Assembly (NCBI RefSeq): GCF_016862115.1
Contig: NZ_BOMI01000050.1
Coordinates: 1-64,000 of the forward strand
Direction of reading: 5' to 3'
Origin: Paractinoplanes deccanensis
GTDB taxonomy: Bacteria > Actinomycetota > Actinomycetes > Mycobacteriales > Micromonosporaceae
DNA length: 64,000 nt
The notes under the pieces were generated by a model. That model did no database searches. It was not told where the DNA came from and worked only from the letters and a program-made list of their open reading frames with translations. A program made the translations under genes and the position numbers. How positions within the stretch are numbered: the stretch's first letter is position 1; each line of letters starts with the position of its first letter. Below, in pieces: positions 47,350 through 56,064 of this stretch.

Positions 47350-48564
47350 ATGGCGAAAATCAAGGTCACAAACCCGGTCGTGGAGCTCGACGGCGACGAG
47401 ATGACCCGGATCATCTGGAAGCAGATCCGGGAGCAGCTGATCCTGCCCTACCTCGATGTCCCCCTCGAGTACTACGACCTGTCGATCCAGTACCGCGACG
47501 AGACCGACGACCAGGTGACCATCGACGCGGCCAACGCCATCAAGCGGCACGGCGTCGGCGTCAAGTGCGCGACGATCACCCCGGACGAGGCCCGCGTCGA
47601 GGAGTTCGGCCTCAAGAAGATGTGGCGGTCGCCCAACGGCACCATCCGCAACATCCTCGGCGGCGTCGTCTTCCGTGAGCCGATCATCATGAAGAACGTG
47701 CCGCGGCTGGTGCCGGGCTGGACCAAGCCGATCATCATCGGCCGTCACGCCCACGGCGACCAGTACAAGGCGACCGACTTCGTCGCCCCGAAGGCCGGCC
47801 GCTTCACGATGACCTTCACGCCCGAGGACGGCTCGGAGCCGATCGAGTTCCACGTGGCCGACTTCCCGGCCGGCGGCGTCGGCATGGGCATGTACAACTA
47901 CGACGAGTCGATCCGCGACTTCGCGCGCGCCTCGTTCCGGTACGGCCTGGCCCGCAACTACCCGGTCTACCTGTCGACCAAGAACACGATCCTCAAGGCG
48001 TACGACGGCCGGTTCAAGGACCTGTTCGCCGAGATCTTCGAGACCGAGTTCGCCGAGCAGTTCAAGGAGGCCGGCCTCACCTACGAGCACCGGCTGATCG
48101 ACGACATGGTCGCCGCCGCGCTCAAGTGGGAGGGCGGCTACGTCTGGGCCTGCAAGAACTACGACGGTGACGTGCAGTCCGACACCGTGGCGCAGGGCTT
48201 CGGCTCGCTCGGCCTGATGACCTCCGTGCTGATGACCCCGGACGGCAAGACCGTCGAGGCCGAGGCGGCGCACGGCACTGTCACCCGGCACTACCGCCAG
48301 TGGCAGAAGGGCGAGAAGACCTCGACCAACCCGATCGCCTCGATCTTCGCCTGGACCGGCGGCCTCAAGCACCGCGGCGTCCTGGACGGCACCCCCGAGG
48401 TGACCGAGTTCGCCAAGACGCTCGAGCGGGTCTGCGTCGAGACCGTCGAGGGCGGCCAGATGACCAAGGACCTGGCGCTGCTCATCTCGCGCGACGCGCC
48501 GTGGCTCTCGACCGACGAGTTCATGAACGCGCTCGACGAGAACCTGGCGCGCAAGCTCGCCTGA
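47350..48564 (+). CDS. icd: NADP-dependent isocitrate dehydrogenase, homodimeric
   Basis: A 404-residue TCA-cycle enzyme of the eukaryote-like dimeric class ([20 protein letters not shown]). It has the substrate Ser/Arg region [13 protein letters not shown] and [14 protein letters not shown], the metal Asp in [13 protein letters not shown], and [13 protein letters not shown] for NADP. It oxidises isocitrate to 2-oxoglutarate. ATG 47350 has site GGGAGAGGAG, about 10 bases or more upstream. A 17-bp terminator follows. Confidence 0.96.
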   Translation: MAKIKVTNPVVELDGDEMTRIIWKQIREQLILPYLDVPLEYYDLSIQYRDETDDQVTIDAANAIKRHGVGVKCATITPDEARVEEFGLKKMWRSPNGTIRNILGGVVFREPIIMKNVPRLVPGWTKPIIIGRHAHGDQYKATDFVAPKAGRFTMTFTPEDGSEPIEFHVADFPAGGVGMGMYNYDESIRDFARASFRYGLARNYPVYLSTKNTILKAYDGRFKDLFAEIFETEFAEQFKEAGLTYEHRLIDDMVAAALKWEGGYVWACKNYDGDVQSDTVAQGFGSLGLMTSVLMTPDGKTVEAEAAHGTVTRHYRQWQKGEKTSTNPIASIFAWTGGLKHRGVLDGTPEVTEFAKTLERVCVETVEGGQMTKDLALLISRDAPWLSTDEFMNALDENLARKLA

Positions 48565-48574
48565 TCTCGCAATA

Positions 48575-48613
48575 GCCACAGGGCCGCCGGCGTGAAGCCG
48601 GCGGCCCTGTGGC
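48575..48613 (+). terminator. Strong hairpin terminator of icd
   Basis: A perfect 17-bp stem (48575-48591 with 48597-48613) with loop GTGAA, 10 bases after the icd stop. No long T-tract. It ends 22 bases before the next start. Confidence 0.75.
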
Positions 48614-48635
48614 ATTGGTGGGCGACGATGGGTGG

Positions 48636-49640
48636 GTGCATCACGTACGAGTGCTGCTCTTCGACGGCGTGCAGAGCCTCGACGTCAGCGGGCCGGTCGA
48701 GGTGTTCGCCAACGCGGGCGCCTACCGGGTCACGACGGCGAGCCCCGGCGGCCGCCCCGTCCGCACGTCGAGCGGCCTGACCCTGATCCCGGACGGCCCG
48801 CTGGACGACGGCCCGCTGGACGGCGGCCCGCTGGACGGCGGCCCGCCGAACGACGGCCCGCTTAACGGCGGCCCGCTGGGCGCCGGCCCGCCCGACACGC
48901 TCGTGGTTCCGGGCGGAGCGGGCACGCGGCTGCCGCCGCCGGAGGTCGTGGAGTGGCTGCGCCGCAACGGCGACCGGCCGAAGCGCGTCATGTCGGTCTG
49001 CACGGGGGCGTTCCTGCTCGCCGAGGCGGGCCTGCTCGACGGGCGCCGGGCCACCACCCACTGGCACTACTGCGCGACGCTGGCCAAGCGCTACCCCGAG
49101 GTGACCGTCGAGCCGGACCCGATCTTCGTACGGGACGGCGGCGTCTTCACGTCGGCGGGGGTCACCGCCGGGATCGATCTGGCGCTGGCGCTCGTCGAGG
49201 AGGACCTGGGACGGGACGCGGCGCTGATGGTCGCCCGCGCGCTGGTCATGTTCCTGCGGCGGCCCGGCAACCAGGCCCAGTTCAGCGCGCAGCTCTCGGC
49301 GCAGACGGCGCATCGGGAGCCGCTGCGCGACGTGCAACGGCTGATCATCGAGCATCCGGAGGCGGATCTCTCGGTGACGGCGCTGGCCGCGCACGCGAAC
49401 CTGTCGCCGAGGCAGTTCGCCCGCGCCTTCGCGGCGGAGACCGGGATCTCGCCGGGACGGTACGTGGACCGCGTACGGCTGGAGACGGCCCGGCGCCTGC
49501 TGGAGGAGACGACGGACGGGGTCGCCGAGGTGGCGAAGGCCGCCGGATACGGCACGCCGGAGGCCATGCGGCGAGCGTTCCTCGGGGCCATCGAGGTCTC
49601 GCCGGCGGAGTATCGGCGCCGGTTCTCAAGGAATTCGTGA
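48636..49640 (+). CDS. GlxA-family AraC-type transcriptional regulator
   Basis: A 334-residue regulator. The N-terminal DJ-1/PfpI-like amidotransferase fold includes VLLFDGVQSLDVSGPVEVF and the nucleophile-elbow Cys in VMSVCTGAFLL. The C-terminal AraC helix-turn-helix pair includes ANLSPRQFARAFAAETG and YGTPEAMRRAF. It likely senses a small metabolite and controls nearby or distant genes; the ligand is unknown. The loop between GLTLIPDG and DTLVVPGG is expanded by a 15-bp DNA repeat. GTG 48636 was chosen because the protein fold begins directly after it; GTG 48651 is possible. Confidence 0.9.
   Translation: MHHVRVLLFDGVQSLDVSGPVEVFANAGAYRVTTASPGGRPVRTSSGLTLIPDGPLDDGPLDGGPLDGGPPNDGPLNGGPLGAGPPDTLVVPGGAGTRLPPPEVVEWLRRNGDRPKRVMSVCTGAFLLAEAGLLDGRRATTHWHYCATLAKRYPEVTVEPDPIFVRDGGVFTSAGVTAGIDLALALVEEDLGRDAALMVARALVMFLRRPGNQAQFSAQLSAQTAHREPLRDVQRLIIEHPEADLSVTALAAHANLSPRQFARAFAAETGISPGRYVDRVRLETARRLLEETTDGVAEVAKAAGYGTPEAMRRAFLGAIEVSPAEYRRRFSRNS
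48795..48890 (+). repeat. 15-bp tandem repeat inside the GlxA-type gene
   Basis: Six imperfect 15-bp units starting GGCCCG (48795-48884) and the first six bases of a seventh. Each encodes a five-residue unit like GPLDG. It lies in a surface loop of the DJ-1-like domain, and the period keeps the frame, so copy number could vary without breaking the gene. Confidence 0.92.
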
Positions 49641-49965
49641 CATGCGACAAATCGCATGTTTGATTCCGTAACCACTGGTTACGGGCCTCGTTTTCCAAGC
49701 AGAACGGATGGGCCGCGCGACATCGAGGGGTCGCCCACCGATCCGGCCGCCTTGTCCCGGGCGCCGATCGGTTCTCTCGGTGAAGTGCCGGCCACGTGGG
49801 CGCCCACCACCTTGCGCCTGCCGTCCCTTCCCAGCGGGGGTCCCCTGTCCCGGGACCCCCGCCCCTCTTCTCCGCCCCGAAGGCCTCGCCGCTCTGCGAG
49901 AAGGCGGAAAAGAGGAAGGGAAGCTGCGGCGCCTCGCGGTGGCGAAGGCGCGAGCGGAGGGACCG
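49641..49965. other. Intergenic region between GlxA-type gene and galT, with hairpin
   Basis: A 325-base gap between convergent genes with no convincing gene. It contains an 11-bp perfect inverted repeat (49834-49844 with 49852-49862, loop 7) and a weaker one near 49905, candidate terminators for the minus-strand galT transcript or the plus-strand regulator. No T-tract follows on either strand. Confidence 0.5.
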
Positions 49966-51057
49966 TCAGGCGGCGTCGCGGAGGAGCTGGGCTGCCCGTT
50001 CGGGGACGATGTCGTTGACGAAGTAGCCCATGGCGGACTCGGAGCCGGCCAGGAACTTCAGCTTGTCCGCGGCGCGGCGGATGCTGAACAGCTGGAGATG
50101 CAGGTAGCCCAGGTCGCGGCCCTCGCCGACGACCGCCTGGTGCCAGGCCGAGATGTACGGCATCGGCTTGCCGAACAGGCCGTCGAAGCGCTTCAGCACG
50201 TCGAGGTAGAGCGGGCCGAACGCGTCGCGCTCCTGGTCGGACAGGGCGGGGATGTCGGCGACCTTGCGGTGCGGCGCGATCTGCACCTCGAACGGCCACC
50301 GGGCCGCCGCCGGCACGAAGGCCGTCCAGTGCTCGTTGGCGCCGACGATCCGCGTGCCCTGCTCCCGCTCGGCGGCCAGCACGTCGGTGTAAAGGTCGTT
50401 TCCCGTGCGGGAGAGGTAGCGGGCGGCCGCGGCCAGCATCAGCTTGGTGCGCGGCGGCACGGTCGGGTACGCGTAGATCTGCCCGTGCGGGTGATGCAGC
50501 GTCACGCCGATCTCCACGCCGCGGTTCTCGAACGGGAAGACCTGTGCCACGCCGGGCATCGCCGAGATCTCGGCCGTGCGGTCGGCGAGGACGTCCACCA
50601 CCGTACGGACGCGGGCCGGCGTCAGGGCGCCGAAGTAGCTGTTGTGGTCGCTCGTGAAGCAGACGACCTCGCAGCGGCCGACTCCCGGGCGTACCGGGAC
50701 CATGGGGTTGATCTCGTCGACCTCGCCGGGGGCCACCCGGTCGCTGAAGGACGGGAACTGGTTCTCGAAGACGACCACGTCGTAGTCGGGCGCCGGGATC
50801 TCGCCGGCGAACGTGGGCTTCGCCGGGCAGAGCGGGCACGCGTCGCTCGGCGGCAGGAACGTGCGGGTCTGGCGGTGGGCCGCGACCGCGATCCACTCGT
50901 CGACCAGGGGGTCGTAGCGCAGCTGCGAGGTGGGCGGCGGAGGCGGGAGCTGCCGGGTGTCCGGGTATTCGGCCCGGTGCGAGCCCTCCTCCTCGTTGAA
51001 GTAGATCAGCTCACGACCGTCGGAGAGACGGATCGCCGTGCGGCTCTTGAAGGTCAC
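49966..51057 (-). CDS. galT: Galactose-1-phosphate uridylyltransferase
   Basis: A 363-residue Leloir-pathway enzyme exchanging UMP between UDP-glucose and galactose-1-phosphate. The zinc site CPLCP is near residue 92, and the nucleotidyl-His motif LHHPHGQIYAYP near residue 195. C-terminal metal and substrate residues (HWTAFVPAAARWPFE, HLQLFSI) are present. GTG 51057 overlaps the stop of the upstream DeoR gene as GTGA, so they are coupled. No galK or galE is in the window. It may supply UDP-galactose for the glycan genes at 52-64 kb, which is inference. Confidence 0.94.
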   Translation of the reverse strand: MTFKSRTAIRLSDGRELIYFNEEEGSHRAEYPDTRQLPPPPPTSQLRYDPLVDEWIAVAAHRQTRTFLPPSDACPLCPAKPTFAGEIPAPDYDVVVFENQFPSFSDRVAPGEVDEINPMVPVRPGVGRCEVVCFTSDHNSYFGALTPARVRTVVDVLADRTAEISAMPGVAQVFPFENRGVEIGVTLHHPHGQIYAYPTVPPRTKLMLAAAARYLSRTGNDLYTDVLAAEREQGTRIVGANEHWTAFVPAAARWPFEVQIAPHRKVADIPALSDQERDAFGPLYLDVLKRFDGLFGKPMPYISAWHQAVVGEGRDLGYLHLQLFSIRRAADKLKFLAGSESAMGYFVNDIVPERAAQLLRDAA

Positions 51058-51830
51058 TGGCCACTCACCATCACAAGTTCTGGAACTGTTTCGCTCAGCA
51101 ATGCCCGGGCCTGCTCGTCCAGCCCGTCGTCGGTGATCAGCACGTCGGCGCGCCCCAGCGGCACGATCGAGCTGATCCCGACGGTTCCCCACTTCGTGTG
51201 GTCGGCGAGCACGACCAGACGCTCGGCGGCCTCGACGAGGGCGCGGTTGACGTCGGCCTCCATGAGGTTGGGCGTGGTGTAGCCGGCGCGCTCGCTCATC
51301 CCGTGCACGCCCAGGAAGAGCATGTCCAGGTGGAGGGTGCCGATCGCCGCGACGGCGACCGGGCCGACCAGAGCGTCCGAGGGGGTACGGGTGCCGCCGG
51401 TGAGCACGACGGTCTGGTCGGGCCGGCCGGCGCGGTAGAAGACGTCGGCGACCGGGATCGAATTGGTCACCACGGTCAGCGACGGCACGTCGACGAGGCG
51501 CTGCGCGAGCTCGGCCGTCGTGGTCCCCGCGGAGAGCGCGATCGCGTCGCCGGGGGAGACCATCGCGGCGGCGCGCATGGCCATGGCGGACTTCTCGGCG
51601 CGCTGGCGGACGCTCTTCGCCGCGAAGCCGGGTTCGTGCGCGGAGCCTGGACTGACGGTCGTCGCTCCGCCGTGTACCTTCGCGAGCAGGCCGCGATCGG
51701 CCAGCGACTCGAGGTCACGGCGGATCGTCATGTCCGAGACGCCGTACTCGGCGGCCAGCTCACTGACTCGCACGCCGCCGGCGGCACGGACCCGGTCGAG
51801 GATCGCGGCTTGGCGCTGCTGCGCCAGCAT
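51054..51830 (-). CDS. DeoR-family sugar-responsive transcriptional regulator
   Basis: A 258-residue regulator. The N-terminal winged helix-turn-helix (ELAAEYGVSDMTIRRDLESL, about residues 19-38) precedes a DeoRC sensor domain with SAGTTTAELA and LADHTKWG, which binds phosphorylated sugars. Through overlap with galT it probably controls galactose use. ATG 51830 starts the usual MLAQQRQAAIL sequence; no ribosome site is visible, so the transcript could be leaderless or start further up. A repeated heptamer just upstream is a possible operator. Confidence 0.9.
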   Translation of the reverse strand: MLAQQRQAAILDRVRAAGGVRVSELAAEYGVSDMTIRRDLESLADRGLLAKVHGGATTVSPGSAHEPGFAAKSVRQRAEKSAMAMRAAAMVSPGDAIALSAGTTTAELAQRLVDVPSLTVVTNSIPVADVFYRAGRPDQTVVLTGGTRTPSDALVGPVAVAAIGTLHLDMLFLGVHGMSERAGYTTPNLMEADVNRALVEAAERLVVLADHTKWGTVGISSIVPLGRADVLITDDGLDEQARALLSETVPELVMVSGQ

Positions 51831-51849
51831 CAGAGGAACCGCACTAATT

Positions 51850-51866
51850 CGAACACGCCCGAACAC
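51850..51866. promoter_or_regulatory. Possible DeoR operator upstream of deoR-galT
   Basis: Two direct copies of CGAACAC at 51850-51856 and 51860-51866, exactly 10 bp apart (one helical turn), beginning 20 bases upstream of the regulator start. The spacing and position suit autoregulation by a DeoR protein. Only one site pair was seen. Confidence 0.4.
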
Positions 51867-51911
51867 TACCTTGTGATCGGGCGTGACCGAAAGAGTGGCC
51901 GCGCAGTGAGG

Positions 51912-52826
51912 TCAGATACCTCGGCCGCGCTTGTGCAGCGCCGACAGCACGTTCTCGACCTTGACCGCCCCGGTCATCGCGGCGAGGGCGATGGCGGTAC
52001 GAGGCTCGCGCCAGTTCGCCCGTACCGCCTCCTTGCTGAACTGCCACGCCTGGCTGCGGTTGCCGGTGGCGGCCGACCAGCAGGCGAGCTGCCCGTACAC
52101 CCGCGCCGCGCCCGGACGGCAGCCGCTGATCTCCGGGTGGCGCTGCATCATCCAGCGCAGCGAGCTGATCTTGGTGGCGTACTCGTACGCGTAGTGCGAG
52201 GTGCGACCCCACAGCACGCGGACCAGCGGCTCGTCGAGGTGCACGATCGGCGCCCGGCGAGCCGCGCGCAGCAGCAGGTCCCAGTCCTCGTTCTGGCTGC
52301 CCGGCGCGTCCTCGGCGACCAGGCCGACGGCGTCCTCGGCGAGCGCCGCGCGGCGGATCAGGAACGACGACGAGTGCAGCATCGCCATCCGCGACCGGGC
52401 CAGCTCGTCGACCGTGACCCGGCTGCGCCCGGCGAGGCGTGCGGTGGTCTTCCCCTCGTACTCGACCTCGATCGCACACGTGGCGAACTCGGCCTCGGGC
52501 TCGGCGAGCAGCGCGGCGACCTGACGGCGCAGCTTGTCCGGCCGCCACACGTCGTCGTCGTCGCAGAAGGCCACGTACTCGGTGTCCAGCGCCAGGATGC
52601 CGGTGTTGCGCGCGCCGGCCAGTCCCGACGTGCGCCAGTTGGTCAGCACGAGCACCTGGACGCCCTCGGTCGAGGCGAGCAGGTAGTCGGGCTCCGTCTG
52701 GTCGTACACCACCAGGACCTTGATCTCGCCGGGGTAGCGCTGGTCGCGCACCGAGGCGATCGCCTTGCGCACCAGCTCCGGCCGGTTGCGGGTGGGGATG
52801 ACGACGCCCACGGACGGCCAGTTCAT
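51912..52826 (-). CDS. Family 2 glycosyltransferase
   Basis: A 304-residue GT-A fold enzyme. The nucleotide-sugar site includes VGVVIPTRNRPELVRKAI and AGARNTGILALDTEYVAFCD, with the DxD metal motif in the following DDDVWRPDKL, and an acceptor-side catalytic acid in NEDWDLLLRAARR. It has no membrane helix, so it acts at the cytoplasmic face. It probably adds a sugar to a surface glycan together with the sulfotransferase upstream, with which it overlaps by 4 bases (ATGA). Confidence 0.91.
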   Translation of the reverse strand: MNWPSVGVVIPTRNRPELVRKAIASVRDQRYPGEIKVLVVYDQTEPDYLLASTEGVQVLVLTNWRTSGLAGARNTGILALDTEYVAFCDDDDVWRPDKLRRQVAALLAEPEAEFATCAIEVEYEGKTTARLAGRSRVTVDELARSRMAMLHSSSFLIRRAALAEDAVGLVAEDAPGSQNEDWDLLLRAARRAPIVHLDEPLVRVLWGRTSHYAYEYATKISSLRWMMQRHPEISGCRPGAARVYGQLACWSAATGNRSQAWQFSKEAVRANWREPRTAIALAAMTGAVKVENVLSALHKRGRGI

Positions 52827-53755
52827 CGGGTCTCCTCCTTCAGGAGCGGATATCCGTACGCGCGCAGCATCGGCGCGCACACCGCGCCAACCAGGCGCCG
52901 CTGCTTGGCGGGCAGCGAGGTCACCCAGGCGTCGTCGCGGCGCAGCTGGAGCCGCCCGACGGTGAAGCGCATCGGGTTGCCGGCCGCGCTGTGCCCCACG
53001 CCGAGATCGGCGTAGCCGTCGCCGAGGAAGTCCAGATCGGACGGCAGCAGTCGCAGCCCCGCGAAGTCGCCGATCTTGAGCAGCTCGGACCGCGGGCTCG
53101 CCAGGAGCTCCTCGTAGCGCACCCGGTGCACGGCCACGCCCCGCTTGGCGAGCAGGCCGAAGGCGGCGTTGTGCGCGTTCCAGAGCATCGCCGAGCGCCC
53201 GGGGGAGTAGCGCGTCATCTCGTCGGCGCCGTCGGTCTCGGGCCGGGCGACACGCTTGGTCCAGCTGTACGCGACGCCGCGCGCGTCCCGCACGACGTGC
53301 ACCACCCGCAGGTCGATGTCGCCGGCCCAGCGCAGCACGTGGGCGAGCGCCGAATGCTTGGACGAGTCGACGACGACCTCGGCTCCGGAGACCGTGGCGG
53401 CGGCCGCGTACACCCGGGCGTAGAACCGCGCGTACTCGTGCACCTCGTCGGGAGCCTCGGCCGCGGTCGCGAGGCGCGGGATGTGCCGGGTGCGCTCGAC
53501 CGCGTCGCGCAGCGCGTGCACCCGGTCGACGTCCACGGTGTGCCAGCCGCCGAAGGCCTCCTGCCCGACCCGGCGCCAGAAGGCGCAGCCGGAGAAGCGG
53601 GACCCGCAGCCGCAGCGCTCGTCGTCGCGGACGTCGCGCTGCCACAGGTGGACGACCTCGCCGAGCGCGCGGACCCCGGGAAGTTCACCGAGCAGACGTT
53701 CGACGAGCGTTGTCCCACTTCGTCCTAATCCGCCCAGGAATACCACGCGTGCCAC
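52823..53755 (-). CDS. Sulfotransferase family protein
   Basis: A 310-residue PAPS-dependent sulfotransferase-like protein. The 5'-phosphosulfate loop is LGGLGRSGTTLVERLL at the N-terminus, and the 3'-phosphate-binding Ser/Arg region lies around VVDSSKHSALAHVL and VVRDARGVAYSW. A Cys cluster (CGCGSRFSGC, about residues 48-57) is common in this actinobacterial subfamily. It may sulfate a glycan or glycolipid. GTG 53755 start. It is coupled to the downstream GT2 gene and divergent from a GT26 gene 62 bases away. Confidence 0.88.
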   Translation of the reverse strand: MARVVFLGGLGRSGTTLVERLLGELPGVRALGEVVHLWQRDVRDDERCGCGSRFSGCAFWRRVGQEAFGGWHTVDVDRVHALRDAVERTRHIPRLATAAEAPDEVHEYARFYARVYAAAATVSGAEVVVDSSKHSALAHVLRWAGDIDLRVVHVVRDARGVAYSWTKRVARPETDGADEMTRYSPGRSAMLWNAHNAAFGLLAKRGVAVHRVRYEELLASPRSELLKIGDFAGLRLLPSDLDFLGDGYADLGVGHSAAGNPMRFTVGRLQLRRDDAWVTSLPAKQRRLVGAVCAPMLRAYGYPLLKEETR

Positions 53756-53817
53756 TCTTGCCCACCTTCGCTCGTTTCGCTCCTATAACGAGCGAACAAG
53801 CCTGAAGGAGGCGTTGC

Positions 53818-54612
53818 GTGACAATCGAGGCGTTCGACCGGGTCCACCTGGACGGCACGGGCATCGACCGGATCACCGAGGCGGAGGTCGTCGCCGTGGT
53901 GCGCGAGGCCCTGACCCGCGGCCGGGGCGGCCGGATCATCACGCCGAACGTCGACATCCTGCGCCGCGCGCAGGGCGACGCCGAATGCCGCCGCCACCTG
54001 AACGACGCCGACCTGATCGTCGCCGACGGCATGCCCCTGGTCTGGGCGAGCCGCCTCGGCGGGCGCCCCCTGCCCGAGCGGGTGGCCGGAAGCAGCCTGA
54101 TCTGGTCCCTCTCGGAGGGCCTGGGCCGCGACCGCCGCTCCGTCTACGTGATCGGCGGCGCCCCCGCGAAGGCCAACGAGAAGGACGGCGCCACCCGAGC
54201 CGCCGACCGCCTGGCCGCCGAATGCCCCGGCCTGCGCATCGCCGGCACGCTCTGCCCACCGTTCGGCTTCGACAACGACCCGCTGCTGTACGAGGACTTC
54301 TGCGCCAAGGTCGCCGACGCCCGCCCCGACCTGGTCTTCGTGGGCCTTGGCTACCCCAAACAGGAACGCATGATCACCCGCCTCCGCGCCACCCTCCCCC
54401 AGTCCTGGTTCATCGGCTGCGGCGCCGCAGTCAACTTCGTAGCCGGCGACGTGGACCGAGCCCCCCGCTGGATGCAACGAACCGGCCTGGAATGGGCCCA
54501 CCGCCTGGGAACAGAGCCCCGCCGCCTGGCAAGCCGCTACCTACGCCACGACGCCCCCTACGCCCTGCGGTTGCTGGCCCAGGCCCCAGGCCAACGAGCC
54601 CGAACCCGCTGA
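53818..54612 (+). CDS. WecB/TagA/CpsF family glycosyltransferase (GT26)
   Basis: A 264-residue enzyme of the family that adds N-acetylmannosamine(uronic acid) or another sugar to lipid-linked intermediates. Family features include RIITPNVDILRRA, ADGMPLVWASRLG, LPERVAGSSL, FVGLGYPKQERM and GCGAAVNFVAGDVDRAP. GTG 53818 has a strong site (AAGGAGG). It starts the right half of the 52-54.6 kb glycan block and is followed by low-complexity repeat DNA. Confidence 0.92.
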   Translation: MTIEAFDRVHLDGTGIDRITEAEVVAVVREALTRGRGGRIITPNVDILRRAQGDAECRRHLNDADLIVADGMPLVWASRLGGRPLPERVAGSSLIWSLSEGLGRDRRSVYVIGGAPAKANEKDGATRAADRLAAECPGLRIAGTLCPPFGFDNDPLLYEDFCAKVADARPDLVFVGLGYPKQERMITRLRATLPQSWFIGCGAAVNFVAGDVDRAPRWMQRTGLEWAHRLGTEPRRLASRYLRHDAPYALRLLAQAPGQRARTR

Positions 54613-56064
54613 TCCCGCCGGCCAACCCCCGCCGGCCCTTGCCGGCCGACCCCTGCCGGCCAACCCTGCTGGCTGATCCCGGCCGGCTGATCCCGGCCGG
54701 CTGATCCTGCCGGCTGATCCGGCTGGCTGATCCCTGCCGGCCGACCCCTGCGGGCTGATTCCGGCTGGCTGATCCCTGCCGGCGACGATGTGTGTGCGTC
54801 CTCTTCCTTCCGCCGACAGCCTGCCGAAGCGGCGCGCCCGAGCATTTCGCACGTTGCCGAACTCCCGGCTTGTCATCGGCGGTCGGTGAAATCGTTTAGC
54901 CCTCCCGCAAGAGTGGATGCGCGATCCGCGTTTTCGGATGCCGGCCCGAATGCGCGGATGAATGAATGGTATAGAGCCCTCGCCGAACCGATAATGTAAT
55001 CGTGAGCCGGGCGTCGGCGCGAAACTCACACCGGCCTGATACCGACCCCCGTGGCCGGATGCAGCCGAACAACTCCACGGCATCGGAGTCGATGTGCGTG
55101 ACCGGCCGGGTGGGGCGGCTGCTGGTCGGGAAGATGGCGCCGGCCTCGACCTGCGCGGTCGGCTGGTTGCGTGAACAGCCGGTCGGGGAAGTGCGACCTC
55201 CGCCGGGCCCTCCGAGTCGCTCTCGACTGGCACGGCGTAGTCACTCGCGGCGTCGTCACCAATCGGCGCGGCCTTGGCCTCTCGTGCCGTTGCGGTCTGC
55301 CACGCCGTGCGTCGCCGCGGTGTGCTGCACCGCGCCGCGGAATGCGTGGACGCGGACGACGATGCAGCCTCGCCCCGGGTTGGCTCGCCGGCGGCCTGGG
55401 CAGTTGCGCCTTGTATGCGCGCGGCCTGGGCCACCGTGTCTAGTGCCCGTATGGCCTGCGCGCTTGTGTTTTGCGTGCGAGCGGCCCGGGGCTCCGTGTC
55501 TAGTGCCCGTATGGCCTGCGCGGTTGTGTTTTGTGTGCGAGCGGCCCGGGGCTCCGGGTCTTGTGCCCGTATGGCCTGCGCGGTTGTGGCCTGTGCGGCC
55601 GCGTTATGTGTGCGCGTGATCCGACCGCGGCCGTCCTGTGTGGAAATGTCTGGCGCGCATGTCCCTCGCGTGGAGGTGCCCTGCACACACGCGGCCTGCG
55701 GCGACTGCGGCCTGCAACCTCGTGGCCCGTGGGTGCCGGTCGGCCGCGGAGTTGGGGTTGCGGGGCCGGCCATCTGACTCTTCGTGGCCGGCTGCGCCGC
55801 GCGCGGCTCCGCGGCTGGCGTAGGCGTGGCTGACGCGGCTGACGCGCGCAACTGCTCGCAGCGCGCGCGGCAGTAAGCCTCTGCGGCCGCCACCGAACCG
55901 TGGTTGCGCCGCATCTTTTCGGCGTGGCGCTGTTTCAGGCCCCAATAACGGCGGCGTTGATGGTCTCGGCGGAATTCCTCACGCTCGGGGGAGTAGTTGC
56001 GAGACCTGGTGCGGTCCCTCATCGTGGCCAATTGAGCTGAGGTGAAGAACTGTAGCTGCCGCAT
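54541..56064 (-). CDS. Hypothetical low-complexity protein
   Basis: An open frame of 507 codons. The N-terminal 80 residues look like real protein: SRNYSPEREEFRRDHQRRRY, HAEKMRRNHGSVAAAE and a Cys pair, giving a charged helical segment. The rest is Ala/Thr/Pro/Arg-rich with a 20-residue repeat (core AQAIRALDTEPRAARTQN) encoded by a 60-bp minisatellite, and the last 80 codons read through a different degenerate repeat and overlap the GT26 gene end. Codon use is less GC-rich at third positions than in neighbours. The true C-terminus and expression are doubtful. No family recognised. Confidence 0.4.
   Translation of the reverse strand: MRQLQFFTSAQLATMRDRTRSRNYSPEREEFRRDHQRRRYWGLKQRHAEKMRRNHGSVAAAEAYCRARCEQLRASAASATPTPAAEPRAAQPATKSQMAGPATPTPRPTGTHGPRGCRPQSPQAACVQGTSTRGTCAPDISTQDGRGRITRTHNAAAQATTAQAIRAQDPEPRAARTQNTTAQAIRALDTEPRAARTQNTSAQAIRALDTVAQAARIQGATAQAAGEPTRGEAASSSASTHSAARCSTPRRRTAWQTATAREAKAAPIGDDAASDYAVPVESDSEGPAEVALPRPAVHATSRPRRSRPAPSSRPAAAPPGRSRTSTPMPWSCSAASGHGGRYQAGVSFAPTPGSRLHYRFGEGSIPFIHPRIRAGIRKRGSRIHSCGRAKRFHRPPMTSREFGNVRNARARRFGRLSAEGRGRTHIVAGRDQPAGISPQGSAGRDQPAGSAGRISRPGSAGRDQPAGLAGRGRPARAGGGWPAGSAGSGSLAWGLGQQPQGVGGVVA
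54613..54785. repeat. Degenerate short tandem repeat after the GT26 gene
   Basis: About a dozen imperfect 13-16-bp units built on CCGGCTGATCC or CCGGCCGACCC, beginning at the GT26 stop codon. The unit length varies, so it is an old or rapidly changing minisatellite. No gene function is evident. Confidence 0.85.
55381..55590. repeat. 60-bp minisatellite
   Basis: Two nearly identical 60-bp units (55441-55500 and 55501-55560, differing at a few bases), flanked by a more diverged unit on the left (55381-55440) and half a unit on the right. Unspaced tandem copies argue against CRISPR. On the minus strand it encodes the 20-residue repeat of the hypothetical protein. Confidence 0.92.

Noticed and set aside
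49656..50018. Plus-strand frame between the GlxA-type gene and galT
   Set aside because: Composition is Arg/Pro/Gly-rich, it runs into antisense of galT, and there is no ribosome site or domain.
55381..55590. CRISPR array
   Set aside because: The 60-bp units are contiguous with no unique spacers, and no cas gene is near.
55002..55619. Plus-strand frame of 205 codons with a repeated Cys-Glu-Arg-Pro unit
   Set aside because: The unit is only the opposite-strand reading of the 60-bp minisatellite; the remainder is Arg/Pro-rich.
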